Assembly (NCBI GenBank): GCA_963746805.1
Contig: CAVVCQ010000005.1
Span: 248,001-312,000, forward strand
Direction: 5' to 3'
Length of the DNA: 64,000 nt
From: DATHTC01 sp963746805
GTDB taxonomy: Bacteria > Actinomycetota > Thermoleophilia > Gaiellales > Gaiellaceae
Positions 55,128 through 62,004 of the stretch are shown here, piece by piece. A program made the position numbers and the translations under genes. The notes beneath the pieces are model-generated. The model ran no database searches and was not told the DNA's origin. It saw only the letters and a list, made by a program, of their open reading frames with translations. Positions within the stretch are counted from its first letter, which is position 1. Every line of letters begins with the position of its first letter.

Positions 55128-55161
55128 GGTGATGGCCTCCCCGCTGAGGGAGGCCATCACC
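55128..55161 (+). terminator. Perfect 14-bp hairpin after the subtilase gene
   Basis: GGTGATGGCCTCCC pairs perfectly with its complement over a CGCTGA loop, 32 bases past the subtilase stop. No U-run follows. Confidence 0.65.
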
Positions 55162-55504
55162 GGTATCCACTTGGGGCGGCGCGTCACACCGCGACCGTCG
55201 AGGACCTGCCCGCGGGAGTCGGAGGCGCGGGTCGCACGGCCGCTCATGCGTGCGGCGACGACGAGGAAGACGGCGAAGCGCCGGGAGATCGGGCGAGCCG
55301 GTCGACGCCGATCCGACGGCGATGCAGTCGATGCTCGACGCCTCGCTGGAGGCCTGGCCGGCCATCTGAGGGGAGCAGCCGAGGCGAACGAGTTGTGCCG
55401 GCCGACGACCAGGCCGACGCTCCACTCCACGCGGCGCTCCATCGTCCTGGCGACGCGGAATCGCGAGACGCACGAAGGCGCCCGTCGCGTCGCCCCTCGA
55501 ACGA
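55162..55504. other. Gene-poor stretch with no supported gene
   Basis: Open frames exist on both strands (including one that would run through the tRNA antisense), but none has a plausible start signal, domain or codon pattern distinct from its shadows. A minus-strand frame with ERRVEWSVGLVVGRHNSFAS looks partly protein-like and switches frame, so a decayed small gene is possible but not supported. Confidence 0.4.
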
Positions 55505-55531
55505 GAAAAGCCTGCACGATGCAGGCTTTTC
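55505..55531. terminator. Intrinsic terminator following tRNA-fMet
   Basis: GAAAAGCCTGCA pairs perfectly with its complement over a CGA loop (12 bp), ending in TTTT on either strand. It lies just downstream of the tRNA on the minus strand and is a classic Rho-independent terminator, usable from both sides. Confidence 0.85.
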
Positions 55532-55534
55532 GAG

Positions 55535-55608
55535 TAGCGGGGGCGGGATTTGAACCCGCGACCTCCGGGTTATGAGCCCGGCGAGCTACCTGACTGCTCC
55601 ACCCCGCG
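55535..55608 (-). tRNA. Initiator tRNA-fMet (anticodon CAU)
   Basis: A cloverleaf on the minus strand. It begins CGCGGGGTGGAGCAG; the anticodon stem is GCCGGGCTCATAACCCGG with loop CTCATAA; the T arm contains GGGTTCAAATCCC; the discriminator is A and CCA is not encoded. The three G-C pairs at the base of the anticodon stem (GGG/CCC) and an unpaired C1 with U72 mark it as the initiator, not the elongator. The 5' 23 bases overlap the end of the PAP2 reading frame on the same strand. A strong terminator follows. Confidence 0.95.
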
Positions 55609-56350
55609 TCGCTGGCTCGAGTATAGCACCGTCGTCGCGCACCCAGAGGCGTGAAACCAGCGCAGCCAGGCCGAATCCGAGGGCCATCACGAGCAGGCCG
55701 GCGACCGCGTCGAAGAGGAAGTGGTTGCCGGTGACGACGATCGTCAGGACGACGAGCAGCGGGTAGACGACGCCGAGGGCTCGCACCCACGGGCGGCTCG
55801 AGTAGAGGACGAGACCGACACCGACGGCCGCCGCGTACCCGGCGTGCAGCGACGGTACCGCGAACACCGGGTTCGAGAGCGCCTCGCTCGAGCGGGAGCC
55901 GATGTCGATGCCGGAGACGGCCCGCAGCGTGTCGACCAGCCCCACGCCGGCGAGCCGCGGCGGTGCGGTCGGGAACTGCCAGTGGACGATGAGGGCGATC
56001 GAGGTCGCGACGAAGAAGCCGTTGCGGAACGAGGCGAAGGCCCGGTCGCTGCGGCGATAGAGCCAGACGAAGAACAGCCCGGTGAGCAGGAAGTGGCCGA
56101 CGAAGTAGAAGACGTTGAGCGCCTCGACCGCGTCGGGGATCGCGAGGAACGCGCGCTGGAGCGGCGCCTCGACGTTGACGTAGAGCGCCTGCTCCAGCTC
56201 CCAGATCCGGCCGGCGTTGTGCAGCGCCGCGTCCCAGTCGGGCGTGATCGCCATGCGGAACGCCTCGTACGCGGCGACGGCGACGAGCACGATCCCGATC
56301 TGCCCGAGGCCGTGGCGGCGGCGGGCGATCGCGCCGCGCACGGCTAGCAT
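55586..56350 (-). CDS. PAP2-family membrane phosphatase (AUR1/inositolphosphotransferase-like)
   Basis: A 254-residue membrane protein with about six helices. PAP2 motifs are FAVPSLHAGYAAAVGVGLVL (SxxH) and VVTGNHFLFDAVAGLLVMAL (the last motif with the second His); an AUR1-type YVNVEAPLQRAFLAIPDAVE precedes them. Members remove or transfer phosphate groups on lipids such as undecaprenyl or inositol phosphates. Start ATG at 56350, divergent from the small membrane gene only seven bases away. The reading frame ends in a TAG inside the D-loop of tRNA-fMet, so the CDS and the tRNA overlap by 23 bases. Confidence 0.87.
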   Translation of the reverse strand: MLAVRGAIARRRHGLGQIGIVLVAVAAYEAFRMAITPDWDAALHNAGRIWELEQALYVNVEAPLQRAFLAIPDAVEALNVFYFVGHFLLTGLFFVWLYRRSDRAFASFRNGFFVATSIALIVHWQFPTAPPRLAGVGLVDTLRAVSGIDIGSRSSEALSNPVFAVPSLHAGYAAAVGVGLVLYSSRPWVRALGVVYPLLVVLTIVVTGNHFLFDAVAGLLVMALGFGLAALVSRLWVRDDGAILEPATRGGAVR

Positions 56351-56357
56351 CTGCCCC

Positions 56358-56678
56358 GTGACCTGGGTCTGGCTCGCATTGATCGTGTCGTTCCTCGCCG
56401 TGGCCGGCTCGGTCGCGTTCCTCGTGGTCCGGGGGCTCGCCGCGTGGCGCGGGCTCCGGTCCTTCTCGACCGCCGTCGGCGAGGCGACGGCCGCCATGAA
56501 CGCGAAGGTCGAGGTCCTCGGCCCGAAGGCCGAGGCGCTCGGCGAGCGCGCTGACCGCGTCTCCGCGTCGGTGGCCAGGCTCGCCCGCAGCCAGGCCCAG
56601 CTCGCCGTGCTGACCGCGGCGCTCGCCGACGCCCGCGAGACGGTGAACTGGTTCACGGGCGTCGTCCCGCGCAAGTGA
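56358..56678 (+). CDS. Small single-pass membrane protein
   Basis: A 106-residue protein with one N-terminal helix (WLALIVSFLAVAGSVAFLVV) and a cytosolic, helical, Ala-rich tail (GPKAEALGERADRVSASVAR) with coiled-coil character. GTG start, TAGCAT seven bases upstream, no ribosome site. The stop overlaps the Ppx/GppA start (GTGA), so the two genes are translationally coupled. This resembles the small 'DUF948-like' helper proteins of actinobacteria, but I cannot assign a family with certainty. Function unknown. Confidence 0.7.
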   Translation: MTWVWLALIVSFLAVAGSVAFLVVRGLAAWRGLRSFSTAVGEATAAMNAKVEVLGPKAEALGERADRVSASVARLARSQAQLAVLTAALADARETVNWFTGVVPRK

Positions 56679-57610
56679 CCCGCGTCGCGGCCGTCGATCT
56701 CGGCACCAACGCGACCCGGCTGCTCGTCGCCGACGTCGACGGCGCTCGCGTCGAGGAGATCGCGCGACGCCTCGAGTTGACGCGCCTCGGCGAGGGCGTC
56801 GACGAGCGGCGGCGCCTCCTCCCCGTGCCGATGGCCCGTGTCCGGAACGTCCTCGCCGGCTACCGGCGCGTTGCCGAAGGGCTCGGCGCCGAGCGCGTGC
56901 TCGCCGTCGGCACGAGCTCCGTCCGTGAGGCCGACAACGGCGAGGCCTTCCTCGGCGAAATCGAGTGGAGCTACGGCTTCGAGACGCTCCTCCTGAGCGG
57001 CGACGAGGAAGCCGCGCTCACGGTCCGGGGCGTCTCCGTCGGGCGCGAGCTCCGCGGCGGCGTGCTCGTCCTCGACGTGGGCGGTGGCTCGACGGAGCTC
57101 GTGGAGGCGGGCGACGGCTTCGGCGTCAGTCTCGAGCTCGGCTGCGTCCGGCTCACGGAGCGCTTCGGCGACGACGTCGGCGGCCTGCGGCGCGCCGTTG
57201 CGGCCGTGCTCGCCGAGCGCGTGCCCGACGAGGTGGCCGCGCGGGCCGACACGGTCGTCGGTGTCGCCGGCACGGTCGCGACGCTCGCGGCCCTCCACCT
57301 CGGTCTGCAGAGCGCGGAGGCCGAGACCGTCGACGGCAGCGTCGTCCCGCTGAGCGCCGTCGAGGCCCAGCTCGCGCGACTCGTGGCGCTGCCCGTCGAG
57401 GAGCGTGGCCGCGTTCCCGGCGTCGCGCCCGGTCGCGGGCCCGTGATCGTGGCGGGCGTCGCGATCGTCGCGGAAGTGCTCCGGCACGTCGGCGTCGACG
57501 GCGTCGAGGCGAGCCGTCGGGACCTGCTCGACGGCGCCGCGCTCGCGGCGGCCGAGCTGCCTGCCAGGGCTGAGGGCGATGCGCCTCCGGGCGCCTTCAC
57601 CTGTTGCTAG
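56675..57610 (+). CDS. ppx: Ppx/GppA-family exopolyphosphatase/guanosine pentaphosphate phosphohydrolase
   Basis: A 311-residue cytosolic enzyme of the ASKHA fold. The phosphate-binding loops are VAAVDLGTNATRLLVADVD at the start and VLVLDVGGGSTELVEAGDG in the middle; the catalytic Glu falls in LLSGDEEAALTVRGVS, and GVAGTVATLAALHLGL follows. It lacks the C-terminal HD domain of long Ppx forms, like the short actinobacterial type (Ppx1). It degrades polyphosphate or pppGpp. GTG start coupled to the small membrane gene. Confidence 0.92.
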   Translation: MTRVAAVDLGTNATRLLVADVDGARVEEIARRLELTRLGEGVDERRRLLPVPMARVRNVLAGYRRVAEGLGAERVLAVGTSSVREADNGEAFLGEIEWSYGFETLLLSGDEEAALTVRGVSVGRELRGGVLVLDVGGGSTELVEAGDGFGVSLELGCVRLTERFGDDVGGLRRAVAAVLAERVPDEVAARADTVVGVAGTVATLAALHLGLQSAEAETVDGSVVPLSAVEAQLARLVALPVEERGRVPGVAPGRGPVIVAGVAIVAEVLRHVGVDGVEASRRDLLDGAALAAAELPARAEGDAPPGAFTCC

Positions 57611-57689
57611 CCAGGACGCCATGGATCGAGGCTAGTCGCCCCGGACATGGCTGCGCAGTACGGCTAGCCCGACACTGCGGTTGGGGTTT

Positions 57690-58184
57690 CTAGGAGGCCC
57701 GGGCGAGCCCCGCGGCGGGCGGCGCCGCGTTCCAGTAGTCGACCAGCCAGCGGCCCGCACGGCGGACGAGCACGACCTCGAACGCGTAGTCGCCGATGTC
57801 CGGCGACGAGAGCAGGACGAGGCTCGCGCGCCGGCCCGCGTCGGCGTCCCGTGGCAGCGTCTCGACCCGCGTCTGCCCCGGGAGCTTCGTGTGGAACGGG
57901 ATCACCGGGATCGTCCCGCCGGCCCAGGCCTCGCGGGTGAGGCCCTGGCGGAACTCCCGCGTCACGAGGTCGTAGGAGCAGACCGTCTCGACGCGGAGCA
58001 CGGCCGTCGCCACGAACCGGTCACGCACGGCAGCGAACGTGTTGGCCGGCGGCGCGCACGAGGAGCCCCCGCGGGCGACGGCGCCGTCGGGTGCGAGGAT
58101 CCGGACCATGCCGAGCGCGCTCGCCGCCGCGGCCAGCACGCAGAGCACGGCGAACCCGCCGCGGCGGAGCCTCTCCCTCTCCAC
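57690..58184 (-). CDS. Small membrane-anchored or secreted hypothetical protein
   Basis: A 164-residue protein. After a basic start (ERERLRRGGF) comes a helix through AVLCVLAAAASALGMVRILA, which can be a signal anchor or signal peptide. The exported part has an NTF2-like character: GGSSCAPPANTFAAVRDRFV, VCSYDLVTREFRQG and LVRRAGRWLVDYWNAAPP, the last matching the final strand of such folds. Two Cys could pair. GTG at 58184 has TAGGGT six bases upstream, hence probably leaderless. Gene end lies near the convergent Ppx gene, with 79 bases between them. Function unknown. Confidence 0.7.
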   Translation of the reverse strand: MERERLRRGGFAVLCVLAAAASALGMVRILAPDGAVARGGSSCAPPANTFAAVRDRFVATAVLRVETVCSYDLVTREFRQGLTREAWAGGTIPVIPFHTKLPGQTRVETLPRDADAGRRASLVLLSSPDIGDYAFEVVLVRRAGRWLVDYWNAAPPAAGLARAS

Positions 58185-58221
58185 GCGCTGACCCTACGGC
58201 TTCCGCGGGCAGCGCGCCAGG

Positions 58222-58644
58222 TCATGCCTCGGGCGGCTCGACGTCCTCGTCGTAGGCGAGTCGGCGGCCGAGCACGCTGCGCGAGAGGACGCCGACGAGG
58301 CGCCCGTCCTCGGTCACGGGCACACGCTCGAGGTCGTGCTCCTCGAGCATCCGGAACGCCTCTTCGACCGCGAGCTCGGCGTCGATCGTGAAGAGCGGCG
58401 GCTCGGCGATGTCGCGCATGCGGGTCTCTCGAGGGTCGCGGCCGGCGGCGACGACCTCGCGGACGAGCGTCTTCCGCGTGACCACCCCGACGAGCCGGCC
58501 GGCATCGACGACGAAGACCGCGCGCACGTCCGCCGGCGACAGGGCCTCTCCCGCCTCCTGCGCGGTCGCGTCGGCCTCGAGCGAGAGCGGCTCGCGCACC
58601 ATCGCCTCGCGGACGTGCTCGTGCGTCTCGGGCGTGGCCGTCAT
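58222..58644 (-). CDS. Two-CBS-domain protein
   Basis: A 140-residue cytosolic protein with two CBS motifs forming one Bateman module: EHVREAMVREPLSLEADATA with VFVVDAGRLVGVVTRKTLVR, and EPPLFTIDAELAVEEAFRML with VPVTEDGRLVGVLSRSVLGR. CBS pairs bind adenine nucleotides such as AMP or ATP and act as energy sensors. Its ATG overlaps the stop of the glutamate dehydrogenase gene (ATGA), so the two are translated together, and an energy-state control of the dehydrogenase is conceivable. Confidence 0.92.
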   Translation of the reverse strand: MTATPETHEHVREAMVREPLSLEADATAQEAGEALSPADVRAVFVVDAGRLVGVVTRKTLVREVVAAGRDPRETRMRDIAEPPLFTIDAELAVEEAFRMLEEHDLERVPVTEDGRLVGVLSRSVLGRRLAYDEDVEPPEA

Positions 58645-59927
58645 GGATAGATGCCCCGCGCCTCGAGGGCAGCCGCCACCTCGCGGATGCCGGAGACGAG
58701 CGCCGCCTCGCGGAGGCTCATCCCCTCACCCGTCGAGAGGCTCCAGACCCGGTCGAACGCGTCGTCCATCTTCTCGGCCAGCTTCGCACGAATCTCGTCG
58801 CGGCCCCAGAAGAGACGGCCGAGATCCTGCACCCACTCGAAGTACGACACCGTCACGCCGCCGGCATTCGCGAGCACGTCCGGGAGCACCGGGATGCCGC
58901 GCTCGCGCAGGATTGCATCGGCCTCGACCGAGGTCGGCCCGTTCGCCCCCTCGGTGATCAGGCGGGCGTGGACGCGGTCGGCGTTCTCCTCGGTGATCTG
59001 GTCCTCGCGCGCGGCGAGGACGAGGATGTCGCACGGCAGCTCGAGCAGCTCCGCGTTCGAGACGTGGTCCGCGTCCGGGTAGCCGTCGAGCGAGCCGTGG
59101 TCGGCGATCCAGGCGTGGAGGGCCGTGAGGTCGAGCCCGCGCTCGTCGTGGACGCCGCCCGAGACGTCCGACACGGCCACGACCGAGGCGCCGCGGTCGC
59201 ACAGCTCCTGCGCGGCGATCCCGCCGACGTTCCCGAAGCCCTGGACGACGCACCGCTGCTCGGCGAGCGGCAGCCCGAGCCGCTGGCACGCACGCTCGGT
59301 CACCATCACGACGCCGGCCCCCGTCGCCTCGTGGCGGAAGACGGAGCCGCCGACCGAGATCGGCTTCCCGGTCACGACCTCGGGCACCGCGTGGCCCTTC
59401 TGCATCGAGTACGTGTCCATCAGCCACGCCATCGTCTGCTCGTTCGTGGCCATGTCCGGCGCCGGGATGTCGGCCTGCGGGCCGATCATCGGGAGGAGTT
59501 CCGACGTGAACCGCCGCGTCAGCCGCTCGAGCTCTCCCAGCGACAGCTCGCGGGCGTTGCAGCGGACGCCGCCCTTGGCGCCGCCGTACGGGAGCCGCAG
59601 CAGCGCGCACTTCCACGTCATCCAGACCGCGAGCGCGGCGCACTCGCCGAGGTCGACCCCCGGGTCGTAGCGGATGCCGCCCTTCGTCGGGCCCAGCACC
59701 GTCGAGTGCTGCACGCGGTAGCCGGGGAACACCCGCAGCGTCCCGTCGTCCAGGTGCACCGGGACGGAGACCATGATCGCCCGCTCCGGGTAGCGCAGCC
59801 GCTCGGCGACGTGATCGGAGATGGCCGCGTAGGGCAGCGCCTGCTCCAACTGCGCCTGCGCCGTCCGGAAGAGCGGTGTATCCCATTCGAGCCGCTGCTC
59901 GACGGGAGCGTGGCCGACGTCGGTCAC
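58641..59927 (-). CDS. gdhA: Glutamate dehydrogenase (Glu/Leu/Phe/Val dehydrogenase family)
   Basis: A 428-residue enzyme. The catalytic Lys region is RLPYGGAKGGVRCNARELSL, preceded by the substrate segment VLGPTKGGIRYDPGVDLGEC; the Asp is in DIPAPDMATNEQTMAWLMDT; the NAD(P)-binding motif is VQGFGNVGGIAAQEL. It reversibly deaminates glutamate to 2-oxoglutarate. The GTG start has TACACT six bases upstream and no ribosome site. Co-translated with the CBS gene. Could also be specific for another amino acid of the family, but the pattern fits glutamate. Confidence 0.93.
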   Translation of the reverse strand: MTDVGHAPVEQRLEWDTPLFRTAQAQLEQALPYAAISDHVAERLRYPERAIMVSVPVHLDDGTLRVFPGYRVQHSTVLGPTKGGIRYDPGVDLGECAALAVWMTWKCALLRLPYGGAKGGVRCNARELSLGELERLTRRFTSELLPMIGPQADIPAPDMATNEQTMAWLMDTYSMQKGHAVPEVVTGKPISVGGSVFRHEATGAGVVMVTERACQRLGLPLAEQRCVVQGFGNVGGIAAQELCDRGASVVAVSDVSGGVHDERGLDLTALHAWIADHGSLDGYPDADHVSNAELLELPCDILVLAAREDQITEENADRVHARLITEGANGPTSVEADAILRERGIPVLPDVLANAGGVTVSYFEWVQDLGRLFWGRDEIRAKLAEKMDDAFDRVWSLSTGEGMSLREAALVSGIREVAAALEARGIYP

Positions 59928-59933
59928 GCGCTG

Positions 59934-59939
59934 AGTGTA
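59934..59939 (-). promoter_or_regulatory. TACACT -10 box for leaderless gdhA mRNA
   Basis: TACACT on the minus strand sits six bases before the GTG at 59927 with no Shine-Dalgarno sequence, the same arrangement as the other leaderless genes in this window. Confidence 0.5.
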
Positions 59940-59977
59940 GTGAGGCCCGGGGGCGAGAGGGCTACCATCGAGGCCGC

Positions 59978-60062
59978 GCCGGGGTGGCGGAAATGGTCAG
60001 ACGCACCCGACTTAAAATCGGGCGGCTCTCGAGCCGTGAGGGTTCGACTCCCTCCCCCGGCA
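59978..60062 (+). tRNA. tRNA-Leu (anticodon UAA)
   Basis: An 85-base class II tRNA. It starts GCCGGGGTGGCGGAA, has the D arm with TGGTCAGACGCA, an anticodon arm CCCGACTTAAAATCGGG with anticodon TAA, a long variable arm (CGGCTCTCGAGCCG), and the T arm GGGTTCGACTCCC. The acceptor ends CCCCGGC with discriminator A; CCA is not encoded. A likely -10 box, TACCAT, lies at 59963-59968, 9 bases upstream. It stands between gdhA and the DUF3105 gene. Confidence 0.95.
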
Positions 60063-60076
60063 TCGGAAGGACTGGA

Positions 60077-60754
60077 CTAGCTGCCCGGTGTGAGCATCGA
60101 GCGGTCGAACCGCTCGGGGCCCCGGAAGCCGTACTCGTCGACGAAGGCCGTCGCCGCGGAGGCGTCGAACCGCGGGCACTTGGCGAGGATGCCGCGCTGG
60201 TCGGTCGCCTCCTGGCCCGCCCCGGCGAGATCGGCGTTCCAGGCAGTGAGGGCGATGCCGGTGCCGAGGGACGGAAGCGGGCTGACGACGATCCCGTTCG
60301 GGTCGTCGCGCCACCACTCGCGGATCTCCTCGAGCTGGGCCGCGCCGACGTTGCCGTAGTGCAGCACGACGCCGCCGTGCTCCTGGTTGTGCACGAGGCG
60401 CAGCGGGTCGACGGGCTCCTCGTAGAAGTCGAACGGCGCCGGCACCGGGTTGTGCGGGCCCGTCGTCGGCGGGCTCGAGTTGTACTCGAAGCCGTCCGGC
60501 AGCTGCTCGACGTGGTCCTGGCCCTGCCCGGGGAAGGTCTGGATCGTGCACCCGGCGCTCGCGAGCGCCTCCTCGCCGCCGCCGCGGCCGAAGAAGACGA
60601 AGGCGAGGGCCGCCACCAGGCCGAGGAAGCCGAGGCCGCCGATGATCAGCATCGTCCGCCAGGTGCGCTGCTCGTCCGGCGTGCGCGGCGTCGCGCGCTG
60701 CTTCGGCGCCTGGACGGGGCGCGGCGGCTTCGGCGTCTGGGGCTTGTCGGGCAT
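60077..60754 (-). CDS. DUF3105-domain membrane-anchored protein
   Basis: A 225-residue protein. A basic, Pro-rich cytosolic start (PKPPRPVQAPKQRATPRT) precedes one helix (MLIIGGLGFLGLVAALAFVF). The outer domain fits DUF3105: HVEQLPDGFEYNSSPPTTGP, HNQEHGGVVLHYGNVGAAQL with the conserved HxxHGG-like pattern, and GILAKCPRFDASAATAFVDE. The family is common in actinobacteria and chloroflexi and has no known function. The chosen ATG removes a spurious N-terminal extension. It ends 14 bases downstream of the tRNA-Leu gene, on the opposite strand. Confidence 0.85.
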   Translation of the reverse strand: MPDKPQTPKPPRPVQAPKQRATPRTPDEQRTWRTMLIIGGLGFLGLVAALAFVFFGRGGGEEALASAGCTIQTFPGQGQDHVEQLPDGFEYNSSPPTTGPHNPVPAPFDFYEEPVDPLRLVHNQEHGGVVLHYGNVGAAQLEEIREWWRDDPNGIVVSPLPSLGTGIALTAWNADLAGAGQEATDQRGILAKCPRFDASAATAFVDEYGFRGPERFDRSMLTPGS

Positions 60755-60790
60755 CGGCGGGAGAGAGTAGCCGAGCCAAGGGGCACGACG

Positions 60791-60815
60791 GAAAAGGTCG
60801 CACGATGCGGCTTTT
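60791..60815. repeat. Short imperfect hairpin with GCACGATGC core
   Basis: AAAAGGTCGCA pairs with TGCGGCTTTTT over CGA with two wobbles. Its core GCA-CGA-TGC and the A/T flanks copy the design of the terminator at 55505. It lies in the intergenic region upstream of both the DUF3105 gene and rmuC, where no transcript should end. Confidence 0.4.
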
Positions 60816-60829
60816 TCTCCTCCGGCCGC

Positions 60830-60859
60830 TTGACGTCCGAGGCCGATCGCACGTAGGTT
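60830..60859 (+). promoter_or_regulatory. Promoter TTGACG-N18-TAGGTT upstream of rmuC
   Basis: A good sigma-70-type pair: TTGACG at 60830-60835 and TAGGTT at 60854-60859, 18 bases apart, 98 bases before the RmuC start. This is the closest match to consensus in the region. Confidence 0.6.
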
Positions 60860-60957
60860 GCCCGAGCCGGATTCGACGGGCCGCAAGGTTCGTCGGAGCC
60901 GGCACTTTTTGTGGTCCGAGGGCTCCGTCCGACGCCGTCTCTAGCGTTCGTCGACCC

Positions 60958-62004
60958 ATGGTCGCCCTCGCCGTCATCGCGGTCGTCCTTGCCGTCGCCG
61001 GAATCGGGGCGGTGTGGCTCGCGCGCACGATCCGGGTCGAGCTCGGCGCGCTCCGGCACGAGAGCGGCGCGCAGCTCGGCGAGCGGAACGCGGACGTCGA
61101 CCGGCGCCTGCAGGCGATCGTCGAGACGATGGATCGCCGGCTCGGAGAGCTCGACACGAAGGTCGACCGACGGCTCGAGAACGCGTCGAAGACGAGCGAG
61201 GCGATCCACGAGCGCTTGGCCAAGGTCGACGAGTCGACCGCGCAGGTGCTCGAGCAGGCGAAGGCGTTCGGCAAGCTCGAGCAGGCGCTGCGGCCGCCGA
61301 AGGCCCGCGGCGGGTTCGGAGAGCTCCTGCTCGCGAACCTCCTCCGCGACCGGCTCCCCGCCGAGGCGTTCGAGCTGCAGTACGGCTTCAGCGGCGGCGA
61401 GCGGGTCGACGCGGTCGTGAAGGTGGAGCGCCTCATCCCGGTCGACGCGAAGTTCCCGCTCGACAACTGGGAGCGGATGGTCGAGGCGGAGGACGACGAC
61501 GGGCGCGTGCTCTCGGAGCGCGCCTTCGCGCGCGACCTGAAGACGCACGTCGACGCGATCGCCACGAAGTACATCCGGCCCGACGAGGGCACCTACGACT
61601 TCGCGCTCATGTACCTCCCGGCCGAGGGCGTCTACTACGAGCTCGTGTGCGGGAAGACCGGCGCGCTCCTCCAGTATGCGCACGACAAGCGCGTCTTCCC
61701 CGTCTCGCCGACCACGCTCTACGTCCAGCTGCAGGTGATCGCGCTCGGGCTCAAGGGCCTGCAGATCGAGCAGCACGCGCACGAGGTGATGGCCTACGTG
61801 GCCCAGCTCCAGAAGGACTTCGGCCGCTTCAAGGAGGACTTCGATCTCGTCGGCACGCACCTCGGCCGGGCGCAGTCGAAGTTCGGTGAGGCGGACAAGC
61901 GCCTCGACCGGTTCGAGGGGAAGCTCGAGCGCGCGGCCGAGTACGAGCAGGTCACCGAGCCGGTGCCGCCGGCCCAGCTCCCGATCGCGGTCGACGCGGC
62001 CTAG
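60958..62004 (+). CDS. rmuC: DNA recombination protein RmuC family
   Basis: A 348-residue protein. One N-terminal membrane helix (MVALAVIAVVLAVAGIGAVW), a coiled coil (residues 25-110), then the nuclease-like RmuC domain: ARGGFGELLLANLLRDRLPA, DAVVKVERLIPVDAKFPLDN, TYDFALMYLPAEGVYYELVC and the end VSPTTLYVQLQVIALGLKGL. RmuC limits DNA inversions at short inverted repeats and has a PD-(D/E)xK-like fold. The ATG at 60958 is chosen because the helix follows directly. The stop directly precedes the stop of the convergent eRF1-like gene. Confidence 0.92.
   Translation: MVALAVIAVVLAVAGIGAVWLARTIRVELGALRHESGAQLGERNADVDRRLQAIVETMDRRLGELDTKVDRRLENASKTSEAIHERLAKVDESTAQVLEQAKAFGKLEQALRPPKARGGFGELLLANLLRDRLPAEAFELQYGFSGGERVDAVVKVERLIPVDAKFPLDNWERMVEAEDDDGRVLSERAFARDLKTHVDAIATKYIRPDEGTYDFALMYLPAEGVYYELVCGKTGALLQYAHDKRVFPVSPTTLYVQLQVIALGLKGLQIEQHAHEVMAYVAQLQKDFGRFKEDFDLVGTHLGRAQSKFGEADKRLDRFEGKLERAAEYEQVTEPVPPAQLPIAVDAA

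Noticed and set aside
55129..55575. Plus-strand frame after the subtilase ending GAGFEPATSGL
   Set aside because: This is the well-known false protein end created by translating a tRNA antisense (GFEPATSGL-type); it runs through tRNA-fMet.
57611..57689. Possible tRNA or small RNA after the Ppx gene
   Set aside because: No cloverleaf or T-arm sequence could be formed, and no terminator or promoter frames the stretch.
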